From CAYMTR01 sp964393405 (GTDB lineage Bacteria; Bacteroidota; Bacteroidia; Bacteroidales; Prolixibacteraceae): DNA of 64,000 nucleotides. Numbering within the stretch: the first letter of the stretch is position 1; each line of letters opens with the position of its first letter. The stretch spans positions 21,235 through 85,234 of the forward strand of contig CAYMTR010000011.1 of NCBI GenBank assembly GCA_964393405.1, written 5' to 3'. This document shows, piece after piece, positions 1 to 8,969 of this stretch. A program made the translations under genes and the position numbers. The notes below the pieces were generated by a model. It ran no database searches. It saw only the letters and a list, made by a program, of their open reading frames with translations, and was not told the origin of the DNA.

Positions 1-490
1 TTAATAATTTCACATAAACCTGATTGTAGTTGAACCCGTGTATATTGGCAAGCTCTCTTACCCTTGATGGTAAATATTCTTTCGCATCCCTACGGCAAAC
101 TCTTATTATTGTTTTTCTTATGTAATCCTGTACTTCAGGATCAGATATGTCGGTGTTAGAAGGTATAACAATTACTGCACTTTTCTTACTTATGCCAGCC
201 CTGATATTGCCCTTTTCTGTTGGGAGTATTGAAATTTTATAATTCAGGGTATTTATTTCCTGATTAAAATGAAAACTTGTCCTTCGTTCATTGATTTTAT
301 TCTTGCGGGTTTCAATCCAACTGACATTTGATTGGATGAACCTCAATACTTCATTTTTAGTGACATACCAAGGATGGTTGACGGATAAAGTACCGTCGTT
401 GCCCATCCTCATAGATATTCGTTTTGAACCTTTTCTTCTAGTTACCTTTACGGAACCTATACCTTCTATTTCAAGTATTTTGGAAGTCAA
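1..490 (-). CDS. YgjP-like (DUF45, M48-family) metallopeptidase, partial: C-terminal part lies beyond the left edge
   Basis: The reverse strand is open from about 505 down to base 2 with no stop, so the gene runs off the window. The N-terminal part reads as a beta-rich segment with 'GSVKVTRRKGSKRISMRM' and 'HPWYVTKNEV..FIQSNVSWI', and then a helical segment 'ARRDAKEYLPSRV'-like (here CRRDAKEYLPSRVRELA). This is the arrangement of the YgjP/DUF45 family just before its zinc-binding HExxH, which would lie outside the window. No in-frame ATG precedes the first conserved strand; a TTG at 490 is the best start and follows a stop at 503-505. It lies 33 bp downstream of the DUF2723 gene on the same strand. 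The family assignment is by residue pattern; the catalytic motif cannot be seen. Confidence 0.6.
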   Translation of the reverse strand, partial: MTSKILEIEGIGSVKVTRRKGSKRISMRMGNDGTLSVNHPWYVTKNEVLRFIQSNVSWIETRKNKINERRTSFHFNQEINTLNYKISILPTEKGNIRAGISKKSAVIVIPSNTDISDPEVQDYIRKTIIRVCRRDAKEYLPSRVRELANIHGFNYNQVYVKLL

Positions 491-523
491 AATTTTATTT
501 TTTCAAGCAGAAATCAGAAGCTT

Positions 524-3523
524 TCAAACAATTATTTTATCGAGTTTGCTTTTTATTTCATTGGTAAGCTCCTGTCTGTTAAGTTGAGTTGTCATCCTCA
601 TAACTTCTCTTATTAAAGATACTTCCCTCTTGACTTCATCTTCGTAATAATCAACGTATGAGCTCCCAAGAGAGAGATAGAAATTGATGTTTTTAAAGCA
701 TTCATCTGTAACACTTTTCATCAGCTCATCACCTTTCTCAATATTTGAAGATAGATAATAAGCAGAAGCGGTGAAAATATCATAATATGAAGCGCCATAC
801 ATATCTAGAGGTAGAATAGTGTAAAGTCTGTCTAGAACAAGAATAGCCTTATCCTTTTTGTTCTCTTGAATGAGTTGATTGGCTAGTTCAAAAAAGTTAT
901 TTTTTATTTGAACAACTTCAGTAGTCCTTTTAAGGTTTTCATCTATGAATATCCTTTTATCACCCATATTTCCCCATACAAACTTGTTCATGATATTATC
1001 ATAAAGTAGATCAGAATCAATTCTTGCCTTAGATGATTCGTTCTTTACAGGTATTAAGCGGAAAGCAAAACCTTCATTTTGTAGGTAGTTGTTAAGTTTA
1101 AGAGAAGTAGTATGAACGACACTCAAATCAAGGTATATTGGTCTTTCCCAGTTGTTGTTTGCCAGCAAGTCAAGAATTGCTAAATCACTCTTTGAAATAT
1201 AACTTCCGGAAATATTGAATACAATTGAATCCTCAATCAAAGATGCCATTTCAGGTTTAACAGTCTTGGTGCTAAGGACTTTCTGTTTGTCGACAGTAAT
1301 TTTGATACTCCTTGAAGGCAAGTAATTATACGAAGTTCCTCCCTGAGTTTGTACTTTTGCCCTTGGGTCGTCGCTAAGAATGATATTCATCAGGGTTGAT
1401 AATTCAATAGGTTTATTGATATCGTCTCGTACTAAGATGGTGTTTCTGACTTCATTTTCATACTTATCCTGACTCATTTTTATTGGAAGCGGATCACTTT
1501 GGTATACTTTCTTTTTCATTTGGTCGATATACCAGTCACCGTTAAGAAGGGTTACATTACATATTCTCACGTCCGGTCTGACATTCTCAACATCCTGAAC
1601 ATACCATAAAGGGAAGGTGTCGTTATCGCCATAAACAAAGAGGATTGCATTTTTTTGACATGAATTTAAGTAATTCTTTCCAAGGTCTCGTGCGACGTAG
1701 CGGTTCGAACGGTCATGGTCGTTATAATTCTGAGCAAGAACTAAAACCGGAACAAAGCCACTTACTATCAGTGCTGGAATAAGAGCATTTTTCTTTAATA
1801 ATTTTTCTAACAGGCTGAACAATCCAAGAACTCCTAAGCCTACCCATATGGCATAAGCATAAAAAGAACCAGTGTAAGCATAATCACGTTCACGAGGTTG
1901 ATATGGAGTTTGGTTAAGATAAATAACAATTGCAATACCGGTCATGAAAAATAAAGTAAAAACAACCCAGAAATCTTTCTTATGTTTTTTATAATGGAAT
2001 ATTAGTCCGGCAATACCCAATAGGAAAGGAAGCATGAAGTATCGGTTTTTTGTTTCCGGTCCGGACAATGAATCAGGTTGGGTCCCGTTATGACCTAACC
2101 TTATTTTGTCAATAAATCCGACACCTGTTAGCCAGTTGCCGTCGAAGATATTGCCATTCCCCTGATTGTCGTTTTGTCTTCCTGAGAAATTCCACATGAA
2201 ATATCTAATATACATGTGGCTGATTTGATATCTAAAGAAGAATCGAATATTTTCGCTGAAAGTTGGGATGTAATCTTTCTCACCATTAATTGTAACAGGC
2301 CTTCCTTTTATATTTCCCCAGTATTTGTAACCACTGACGTGGCTATCCTGAGAACTGTACATTCTTGGGAAAACTGTTTTAAAACGATTATCGAATTCAT
2401 ATTCAGGAGAACCTTCAACTTTTATATATTTCCCATTCTTAGGATAATAAACCGGGTCACCTTTTTTGATACTTATTGCAGGTGCATTGAAATAATTACC
2501 TGTAAGCAAAGGAGTCTTACCGTATTGAGAACGGTTAAGATATTTCATTAAAGTATAAGCGTTTTCAGGGTTATTTTCATCCATAGGAGGATCAGCTTTT
2601 GATCTGATCATTATTACAGCAAAAGACAAGTATCCGATGAAAATTACAGATAGGGAAAGCATTGAAAGGTTAAGAATTTCATTTTTCTTCTTATGAGAGT
2701 AAATGATAAGACCAATCAATGCACCAAAGAGTAAAACTAAAAAAGCAACTAATCCTGAGTTATATGGGAGACCGAAAGAGTTGACAAAAAGTATTTCCAA
2801 CTTTTGAGCGAAAGTAGGAGTTCCCTGTACAATTCCCCACATGATTAAAGCAATAATTACAGCTGAAACAGTAAGAGTGGCTATTATTCCTTTGGCATTT
2901 GGGTTATATTTTTTGAAGTACCAAATCAGAGCAATAGCCGGGATGGCTAACAAATTGAGCAAGTGTACACCAATTGAAAGACCAACGAGGTAAGCTATTA
3001 AAATAATCCATCTGTTGGCGTATTTTTCGTCAGCGACTTCTTCCCACTTAAGTATAGCCCAGAAAACAATAGCTGTGAATAAAGAAGAAAAGGCATAAAC
3101 TTCAGCTTCGACTGCTGAGAACCAGAATGAATCAGAAAAGGCAAACATTAAGGAACCAACCAAGCCTGAAGCAATAATAAGAATTTGGTTTTTGTTACTG
3201 TCAGATTTAATTATTTTTTCAGCAAGCCTGGTTATAGTCCAGTAAAGAAAAAGAACAGTTGCAGCACTTACAAGTGCAGAGAAGGCGTTTATCATAAAAG
3301 CAACCTTTTCAGGTGAAAAAGCAAATATGGAAACCACCCTTGCGATGATCATAAAAAATGGTGCCCCTGGAGGGTGTCCTACTTGCAATTTATATGCTGA
3401 TGCAATGAATTCACCACAATCCCAAAAACTAACTGACGGTTCGAGTGTTAGCATATACACAATCAGCGAGACAGCAAAAACCGACCAAGCTGCAATTGTA
3501 TTTATGAGTTTATAATTTTTCAT
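524..3523 (-). CDS. DUF2723 / TMEM260-type multi-pass membrane glycosyltransferase
   Basis: A 999-residue protein. The N-terminal half is a chain of hydrophobic helices. It opens with the family signature near residues 28-60 (TLEPSVSFWDCGEFIASAYK, then GHPPGAPFF), a C/GT-C-type arrangement with an acidic residue after the first helix. Further helices continue to about residue 610. The C-terminal 350 residues are soluble and end in helical, TPR-like repeats. PF11028 (DUF2723) includes human TMEM260, an established protein O-mannosyltransferase, so transfer of a sugar from a lipid carrier to extracytoplasmic proteins is the likely role. Bacteroidota O-glycosylate exported proteins, which fits, but donor and acceptor are unknown. 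A TATATTTG box lies 20 bp upstream of the ATG. Confidence 0.85.
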   Translation of the reverse strand: MKNYKLINTIAAWSVFAVSLIVYMLTLEPSVSFWDCGEFIASAYKLQVGHPPGAPFFMIIARVVSIFAFSPEKVAFMINAFSALVSAATVLFLYWTITRLAEKIIKSDSNKNQILIIASGLVGSLMFAFSDSFWFSAVEAEVYAFSSLFTAIVFWAILKWEEVADEKYANRWIILIAYLVGLSIGVHLLNLLAIPAIALIWYFKKYNPNAKGIIATLTVSAVIIALIMWGIVQGTPTFAQKLEILFVNSFGLPYNSGLVAFLVLLFGALIGLIIYSHKKKNEILNLSMLSLSVIFIGYLSFAVIMIRSKADPPMDENNPENAYTLMKYLNRSQYGKTPLLTGNYFNAPAISIKKGDPVYYPKNGKYIKVEGSPEYEFDNRFKTVFPRMYSSQDSHVSGYKYWGNIKGRPVTINGEKDYIPTFSENIRFFFRYQISHMYIRYFMWNFSGRQNDNQGNGNIFDGNWLTGVGFIDKIRLGHNGTQPDSLSGPETKNRYFMLPFLLGIAGLIFHYKKHKKDFWVVFTLFFMTGIAIVIYLNQTPYQPRERDYAYTGSFYAYAIWVGLGVLGLFSLLEKLLKKNALIPALIVSGFVPVLVLAQNYNDHDRSNRYVARDLGKNYLNSCQKNAILFVYGDNDTFPLWYVQDVENVRPDVRICNVTLLNGDWYIDQMKKKVYQSDPLPIKMSQDKYENEVRNTILVRDDINKPIELSTLMNIILSDDPRAKVQTQGGTSYNYLPSRSIKITVDKQKVLSTKTVKPEMASLIEDSIVFNISGSYISKSDLAILDLLANNNWERPIYLDLSVVHTTSLKLNNYLQNEGFAFRLIPVKNESSKARIDSDLLYDNIMNKFVWGNMGDKRIFIDENLKRTTEVVQIKNNFFELANQLIQENKKDKAILVLDRLYTILPLDMYGASYYDIFTASAYYLSSNIEKGDELMKSVTDECFKNINFYLSLGSSYVDYYEDEVKREVSLIREVMRMTTQLNRQELTNEIKSKLDKIIV

Positions 3524-3918
3524 GGTTTTTAATTATAAAACGCAAATATAAACTAATAAAATTTTTATTTAAACATTTTAACATTTCTTAATTTGACTCT
3601 AAAATATTTATAATTGGGTAAAAGTTTCCCAATATTAATTTCTTGTATCATTCTGTAAAGAATGAGTACTAAAAATCAGTAATTACTTATTGGTTTCAAA
3701 ATGCTTAATAAATTTGAATGAATACATCAATTTGATATAATATATTATAGGTATGAGCAATAGTGTTTGGAAATAAAAAATAATTGTAACATCATAGAAT
3801 ATGAGTTTTTGAAAGGGCTAAAAAAAAATAAAAAAGGCAGAAAATAAATGACTCTTTTTTGGGGGAGGAAGATAAATTTTTTCATAATTTGTCTTGATTT
3901 TATTAAAAAAACCAACTT
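3524..3918. other. Gene-free 395-bp divergent intergenic region
   Basis: It separates the leftward DUF2723 gene from rightward nagB. It is very AT-rich, with an A-tract region at about 3815-3850 and a G/A-rich patch near 3860-3870 (TTTTTTGGGGGAGGAAG). Apart from the -7 box at 3543-3550 and a weak TAATTTG just before nagB (about 3888-3894), no RNA gene, repeat or open frame could be supported. Confidence 0.6.
3543..3550 (-). promoter_or_regulatory. Bacteroidota -7 box (TATATTTG) for the DUF2723 gene
   Basis: The reverse strand reads TATATTTG, an exact TAnnTTTG match, 19 bases upstream of the ATG at 3523. No convincing TTTG is seen at the -33 position. Confidence 0.5.
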
Positions 3919-4722
3919 ATGAGATTAATAATTGAACCTGATTATGCTACCGCTTCAAGATGGACAGCAAATTATATCGCGAAAAAAATCAACACACATT
4001 CATCAAACCAACCAATTGTTTTAGGATTACCAACCGGGTCATCGCCATTGGGGATGTATAAAGAATTAATTGCCTTAAACAAAAAAGGTAAGGTGTCCTT
4101 TAAAAATGTAGTAACATTCAATATGGATGAATACGTAGCATTACCAAAAGAGCATCCTGAAAGCTATTATTCGTTCATGTGGAACAATTTTTTTAAGCAT
4201 ATTGATATTAAAGCTGAGAATGTCAATATTCTCAATGGAAATGCATCAGATATTGAAAAAGAATGTTCTGATTATGAAGAAAAGATAAAAAGTTATGGAG
4301 GCATTGATCTTTTCATGGGAGGGATAGGTCCTGACGGTCACATTGCTTTCAATGAACCTGGTTCGTCGCTTCAGTCAAGAACACGAATTAAAACTCTTAC
4401 ACATGATACAATACTTGCAAACTCACGGTTTTTTGATAATGATCCAACAAAGGTGCCGGTCAAAGCATTAACAGTGGGTGTAGGTACAGTTATGGATGCT
4501 AAAGAAGTTTTGATAATAGTAAATGGGTATAACAAGGCCAGAGCATTACAACATGCTGTTGAAGAAAGTGTAAATCATATGTGGACTATAAGTGCCCTAC
4601 AAATGCATCCAAAAGGTATTATCGTTTGTGATGAGGTTGCCACTTATGAATTGAAAGTGGGTACTTTCCGTTACTTTAAAGATATTGAGAAGGATAATCT
4701 TAATCCAGATTCTTTGCTGTGA
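3919..4722 (+). CDS. nagB: Glucosamine-6-phosphate deaminase
   Basis: It converts glucosamine-6-phosphate to fructose-6-phosphate and ammonia in the cytoplasm, the catabolic counterpart of GlmS (37485-39329). Its 267 residues match the E. coli length (266). The phosphate-binding LPTGSSPLG loop is at 36-45. The catalytic Asp (NMDEY, D70), the D139-G-H141 pair (GIGPDGHIAFNEPG) and E146 are all in place. The start is fixed by the conserved N-terminal MRLII. It ends one base before the stop of the convergent rhomboid gene, leaving no room for a separate terminator. Confidence 0.97.
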   Translation: MRLIIEPDYATASRWTANYIAKKINTHSSNQPIVLGLPTGSSPLGMYKELIALNKKGKVSFKNVVTFNMDEYVALPKEHPESYYSFMWNNFFKHIDIKAENVNILNGNASDIEKECSDYEEKIKSYGGIDLFMGGIGPDGHIAFNEPGSSLQSRTRIKTLTHDTILANSRFFDNDPTKVPVKALTVGVGTVMDAKEVLIIVNGYNKARALQHAVEESVNHMWTISALQMHPKGIIVCDEVATYELKVGTFRYFKDIEKDNLNPDSLL

Positions 4723-4723
4723 T

Positions 4724-5638
4724 TTAATTATTAGGGTTACTTTTCTTGTTTCCCATTTTAAAAAGATATTCTTTTTCTTGTTTAGTCAGGCTGTCATAGC
4801 CTGACTTTCCTATTTTATCAAGAATTTCGTTAATGTTTTCCTTTTCGACTTTTTTGTTTTTATTGTAATCCCAATCAGTCATTTTACTTGTGTGATTATT
4901 CTTGTAGGATACCTTAAGCTTTCTCCTTCGTTTAAGCGAATCACCTAGATTATAAATAAAATTATTAAACCCTGATGATATATCTTTTCCATTCTTAAGT
5001 TTTATCATATAAAATATTCCCCATAAAGCACCCCCAATGTGAGCAATATTTCCTCCCGGATTATCACCTGTAATGCTTAAAACATACATTATTAATGAAA
5101 TGATTGCGATCCAGATAAGTTTGATAGGACCGAAGATTGAACTTATCAAGAGAAGATTTACAGAATAATTTGGAGCATAGACAGCAGTAGCGAGGACAAT
5201 AGAAATTATTGAAGCTGAAGCACCTACTAGTCTGCTTACTTTTGAAATATCAGCAAAAACAGGGAATATATTGAATGCCAGCATATATAGTAAGCCCCCA
5301 ATTACTCCTCCGATGATGTAAAGCCCAAGAATCTTCCTTTCGTCGAAATACATTAGAAAGATTTTACCAAACCAATAGAGCCACAATAAATTAAAAAGAA
5401 TATGAAGAAAATCGTAGTGGACAAACATGTAAGTGAATATTGTCCATGGTCTTGTAATAAATAATGTAAAGCTTGAAGGAAGTGCTATCCATTCAAGAAC
5501 TTCAAAATCTATTTTAAAAAGGTATAAAAGTACATATAACAACCTAATAATAATGAATATTGCAAGATTGGCGTAAATGAGTTTTGTGATAACTGATCCA
5601 TTCTTAAATGTTGCTTTTAATTCGCTTTTAAAACTCAT
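4724..5638 (-). CDS. Rhomboid-family intramembrane serine protease (second of a tandem pair)
   Basis: 304 residues with about six membrane helices in the first 215, then a charged cytoplasmic tail. The rhomboid catalytic dyad is visible: Ser141 in GASAS and His200 in NIAHIGG. The helix-2 HxxxxHxxxN pattern (H74, H79, N83) is also present. The serine motif is GxSA rather than the usual GxSG. The tail contains a segment WDYNKNKKVEKENINEILDK like those found in Bacteroidota rhomboids. It is the last gene of the run 96-aa protein, mutL, rhomboid, rhomboid, and starts 56 bp after the first rhomboid. Substrates are unknown. Confidence 0.88.
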   Translation of the reverse strand: MSFKSELKATFKNGSVITKLIYANLAIFIIIRLLYVLLYLFKIDFEVLEWIALPSSFTLFITRPWTIFTYMFVHYDFLHILFNLLWLYWFGKIFLMYFDERKILGLYIIGGVIGGLLYMLAFNIFPVFADISKVSRLVGASASIISIVLATAVYAPNYSVNLLLISSIFGPIKLIWIAIISLIMYVLSITGDNPGGNIAHIGGALWGIFYMIKLKNGKDISSGFNNFIYNLGDSLKRRRKLKVSYKNNHTSKMTDWDYNKNKKVEKENINEILDKIGKSGYDSLTKQEKEYLFKMGNKKSNPNN

Positions 5639-5694
5639 AATTCAAGATAAATCATTTGAATACTTAGTTCAGGTAAAATACTTTTAGAATAATG

Positions 5695-6531
5695 TCAATA
5701 AAAGGTACGAGTGTTTTTATTCCAGTACTTAATCATAAAGAATCCGAACAACATTCCTCCTAGGTGGGCAAAGTGCGCGACATTACTTCCAGGCATCGAT
5801 AGTCCTAAAACAAGCTCAATTACTCCGTATGCAATAACCATATATTTTGCTTTTATAGGAATTGGAGGGAACAACAACATTAACTGAGTATTTGGGAACA
5901 GCATACCAAACCCAAGTAAAACGCCATATACTGCACCAGATGCACCAACAGTAGGTATATTCATTTTAATACTGACAAGTTGATTCATGAAAGCAACTGC
6001 CTCTGATTCGTAGCTTTCGGATGATGGATTGTCTAACCAAGAAGCAGCAAAGTCAATTATCTGAGGCAAGTCAAATCTTAAGTCTTTAATTATTCCTTGA
6101 TGACCATTGACAAATGATGAAAAAAGATCAGCAGAAGGAGTGTTTGTAAATGCAGTCACCGCTTTTGCAATAGGAGCAATTTCCAGATAATTTACAAATG
6201 AGTGTAATAGAGCTGCTCCAATGCCAGTGACAAAATAAAAAATTAGAAATCTCTTTGGTCCCCATACACTTTCAAGAATGCGTCCAAACATCCAAAGGGC
6301 AAACATATTGAAGAAAAGGTGTGTAATACCCCCGTGCATAAACATGTGAGTTATGAACTGATATATTCTGAAATTTTCTGACTGAGGATAGTATAAAGCT
6401 AAACTTTTTGTCAGGTCAATATTTGTTCTTTGAAGCACATATGTTGCCAGCAACATTATGACATTTATTATGATCAGATTTTTTGTGATCGGAGGCATTT
6501 GAGAAAAAGAAGATCGGTAATTTGAATTCAT
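5695..6531 (-). CDS. Rhomboid-family intramembrane serine protease (first of a tandem pair)
   Basis: 278 residues. The catalytic Ser198 lies in a canonical GASGA motif and His256 in VAHFAHLGG. The helix-2 pattern HMFMHGGITHLFFN is present. A hydrophilic insertion of roughly 65 residues (about 120-185) separates the early helices from the serine helix, longer than in bacterial GlpG-type enzymes. It lies 77 bp after mutL in the same direction and is likely co-transcribed. The two rhomboids are divergent in sequence, so this is not a recent duplication. Confidence 0.9.
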   Translation of the reverse strand: MNSNYRSSFSQMPPITKNLIIINVIMLLATYVLQRTNIDLTKSLALYYPQSENFRIYQFITHMFMHGGITHLFFNMFALWMFGRILESVWGPKRFLIFYFVTGIGAALLHSFVNYLEIAPIAKAVTAFTNTPSADLFSSFVNGHQGIIKDLRFDLPQIIDFAASWLDNPSSESYESEAVAFMNQLVSIKMNIPTVGASGAVYGVLLGFGMLFPNTQLMLLFPPIPIKAKYMVIAYGVIELVLGLSMPGSNVAHFAHLGGMLFGFFMIKYWNKNTRTFY

Positions 6532-6608
6532 TATCAGCTAATTTTATTCTTAAAAAACTATTCTTTTCAATAATTGGGCCATTAAATTATAACTGACAAC
6601 ATGTCAAA

Positions 6609-8462
6609 TTATTTCATTTTCTTTTCTATCTCATCCATCTTGATGAAATCCACTATGATTTTCCCGCTTGGAGAATAGTTAGGTGTTTCACAAGAAAAAA
6701 GATTATCAATTAAATATTGAGCTTCGTCAGGAGTCAAGTGATGGTTTTGATCAACTGTAGAAGCAACAGCTAAAGATACAGCCAATTGCTCTCTTGCTTT
6801 CTCTCTAATGTTGTTTTCTGAGCTTTTAAATTCTTCAATTAATATTTCAATTACTCCCTTAGGATCGGAATTGCCAAGAACGCCCGGAATTCCACTTATA
6901 ATGAATGTATCATTGCCGAATTCCCTAATATCAAAACCTAAAAAATTCAGATCGGGAATGATAGACTTCAAAATTTCAGCATCTGCAGCATTAATTTCAA
7001 AAGTTTGAGGGAATAACAACTGTTGACTAACGCTTTCATGAGAACTTAATACTTTAATAAAATGTTCATATAAAATTCTTTGATGAGCTCTTCTTAAATC
7101 AATTATCATTAATCCTGATTTAACAGGCGTAATGATATATTTGTTTTTCAATACTACGAAATTCTTAATTTGGTTATAAGAATTTTGGTCTGCATTATTG
7201 AAAGCAGAGGTTTGTTCAGGAGAACTGTTTGCATCGTTAAAGCTAATATTTGTGTGATTATTATTTAAACGAGATTCAGTATAAGATAAATAATCATCGT
7301 TTCTGATATTGAGAACTTCATCAGAAGCAGAATGTATTTTATTTCGGTTTTCGGCAAAGGGATTATATTCCGGATCGTATTTGATTTCAGGAGTCCCCAA
7401 TCCGCCTGGTGAATGTAAAGGAGTTGGAAATTCAAAATTGCCTGCTTGATCAAAATCAATGCTGGGGACTACATTATATTTACCCAAACCTTCACGAACA
7501 GCCGCATGTAGCAGCTGCCACATGGAACTTTCATTCTCAAATTTTATTTCGGTTTTCGTGGGATGAATGTTTATGTCTATTGTAGATGGGTCTACTTCAA
7601 AGCAAATAAAATAAGAAGGGATCATATCTGAAGGGAGAATTTTATCATAAGCCTGAATAATTCCTCTATGAAAGAAGGGGTGTTTCATAAATCTGCCGTT
7701 TACAAATAGAAACTGCTCTCCAAAAGTTCTGCGAGCATATTTGGGTTGACCAATGAATCCGGATATATTTGCAATTGATGTTTCAGATTCAATAGGAATA
7801 AGGCTTTGGTTCATACCGGTTCCAAAAATGCTAATAATTCTTTTTCTGAAGTTAGAAGGAGGAAGTTCGTAAAGGATAGTGTTATTATTGAAAACTGTAA
7901 ATCCTATTTCGGGTGAAGCTAATGAAACTCTTTGGATCTCATTAATAATATGTTTTAGCTCCGTAGTATTTGATTTTAAGAATTTTCTTCTTGCAGGCAC
8001 ATTGAAGAAAAGGTTTTTAATCATGAATGTGGTGCCTTTTGCACACGAAACTATTTCCTGATTTATGATTTCAGATCCTGCAATATGAATAAAAGTTCCG
8101 ACTTCATCTTCTTCTCTTTTTGTTTTAAGTTCAACGTCGGCGACAGAAGCTATTGAAGCCAGAGCTTCCCCCCTGAATCCCATTGTTCTTATGGAGAACA
8201 AATCAGAAGCGTTTTTAATTTTAGAAGTTGCATGCCTTTCGAACGACATCCTAGCATCAATAGGCGACATGCCTTTTCCATCGTCTGTAACTTGAATTAA
8301 GGTGCGTCCGGCATCTTTGAGTTGAACAGTAATTTTAAGCGCACCAGCATCTATTGCATTCTCTACTAATTCCTTAATGACAGAAGCCGGTCTTTGAATG
8401 ACCTCTCCTGCAGCAATTTGATTAGCTACTGAGTCTGGTAAAAGATGGATCAGGTCTGCCAC
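6609..8462 (-). CDS. mutL: DNA mismatch repair protein MutL
   Basis: 617 residues, the usual length. The GHKL ATPase domain is intact: E34/N35 in ELVENAIDAGA, DDGKGM near 60-65, GFRGEAL at 96-102, and the IDINIHPTK lysine loop near 295-305. A low-complexity linker spans about 335-430, and the dimerisation domain follows. The endonuclease motif DQHA(X)2E(X)4E is not conserved: it reads DLRRAHQRILYE at 455-466, and the C-terminus has PSGK where CPHGRP is expected in nicking MutLs. MutL couples MutS recognition to downstream repair. The start MADLIHLLPDSVANQIAAGE is the family N-terminus. It begins 10 bp after the upstream small gene. Confidence 0.97.
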   Translation of the reverse strand: MADLIHLLPDSVANQIAAGEVIQRPASVIKELVENAIDAGALKITVQLKDAGRTLIQVTDDGKGMSPIDARMSFERHATSKIKNASDLFSIRTMGFRGEALASIASVADVELKTKREEDEVGTFIHIAGSEIINQEIVSCAKGTTFMIKNLFFNVPARRKFLKSNTTELKHIINEIQRVSLASPEIGFTVFNNNTILYELPPSNFRKRIISIFGTGMNQSLIPIESETSIANISGFIGQPKYARRTFGEQFLFVNGRFMKHPFFHRGIIQAYDKILPSDMIPSYFICFEVDPSTIDINIHPTKTEIKFENESSMWQLLHAAVREGLGKYNVVPSIDFDQAGNFEFPTPLHSPGGLGTPEIKYDPEYNPFAENRNKIHSASDEVLNIRNDDYLSYTESRLNNNHTNISFNDANSSPEQTSAFNNADQNSYNQIKNFVVLKNKYIITPVKSGLMIIDLRRAHQRILYEHFIKVLSSHESVSQQLLFPQTFEINAADAEILKSIIPDLNFLGFDIREFGNDTFIISGIPGVLGNSDPKGVIEILIEEFKSSENNIREKAREQLAVSLAVASTVDQNHHLTPDEAQYLIDNLFSCETPNYSPSGKIIVDFIKMDEIEKKMK

Positions 8463-8472
8463 AATTATTATC

Positions 8473-8763
8473 TTACTTAAACATGAAGAAAAGGAGTAAG
8501 GCGAGTAATGCCAAGATTATTAATATGCGGGTGTTTGATTGTTTTTGGTGACTTTTTGTTGCACCAAAACGACCCTTGGTAATACCTTGACGAAATGCCC
8601 CAGGAGAAATATGAGGAGTATAAGTACCTTCCTTTTTATCAGATATTCCCAATTCGGTTTTTATTCGCATTTCGCGCATTTCCCTTTGTTCCTTCTCAGG
8701 ATCCCAGTATCGTGGAGTGACTTTGAACTGCCTCGGTTTTGGAGTGCTGAATAAATTTCCCAT
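8473..8763 (-). CDS. Small tail-anchored conserved protein of unknown function
   Basis: 96 residues. A polar, charged N-terminal 75 residues (PRYWDPEKEQREMREMR near 18-34) is followed by one C-terminal membrane segment (RILIILALLALLLFFMF). It is the first gene of the mutL-rhomboid operon and sits behind a TATCTTTG box. It resembles short uncharacterised Bacteroidota proteins found next to mutL. No enzymatic motif is visible. A tail-anchored inner-membrane location is inferred from the topology. Confidence 0.8.
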   Translation of the reverse strand: MGNLFSTPKPRQFKVTPRYWDPEKEQREMREMRIKTELGISDKKEGTYTPHISPGAFRQGITKGRFGATKSHQKQSNTRILIILALLALLLFFMFK

Positions 8764-8782
8764 TTAATTCAATTTTAATTGT

Positions 8783-8790
8783 CAAAGATA
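8783..8790 (-). promoter_or_regulatory. -7 box (TATCTTTG) for the small protein-mutL-rhomboid operon
   Basis: An exact TAnnTTTG match on the reverse strand, 19 bases upstream of the ATG at 8763. It is the only good box in the 206-bp divergent gap on this strand. Confidence 0.55.
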
Positions 8791-8941
8791 ATTGAATTTT
8801 CAGGGTTGTGAAAATTTGAATTGAATACTAAAAAACATTTTCTATAGTCTTGAGAACTTACTTCAGATTAAAATTAAGTGCTCCTATCAAAAAGTTATAT
8901 AAGAGGCTGCATGATTGCAGCTTATAAGCTAATATATAATA

Positions 8942-8949
8942 TATTTTTG
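8942..8949 (+). promoter_or_regulatory. -7 box (TATTTTTG) for comM
   Basis: An exact TAnnTTTG match whose last base overlaps an upstream in-frame GTG at 8949. Transcription would start a few bases after that GTG, so the box argues for the downstream ATG at 8970. A TTG at 8915-8917 is the only nearby -33 candidate (spacing 24). Confidence 0.5.
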
Positions 8950-8969
8950 TGACAAAAAACTATTTAACC

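Noticed and set aside
3815..3850. A-rich tract in the nagB upstream region as a possible small RNA
   Set aside because: No stable stem, terminator or promoter pair could be drawn; the region is plain A/T bias.
8949..8969. GTG start seven codons upstream of the comM ATG
   Set aside because: It falls inside the TATTTTTG -7 box, and homologs start at MLVKV.
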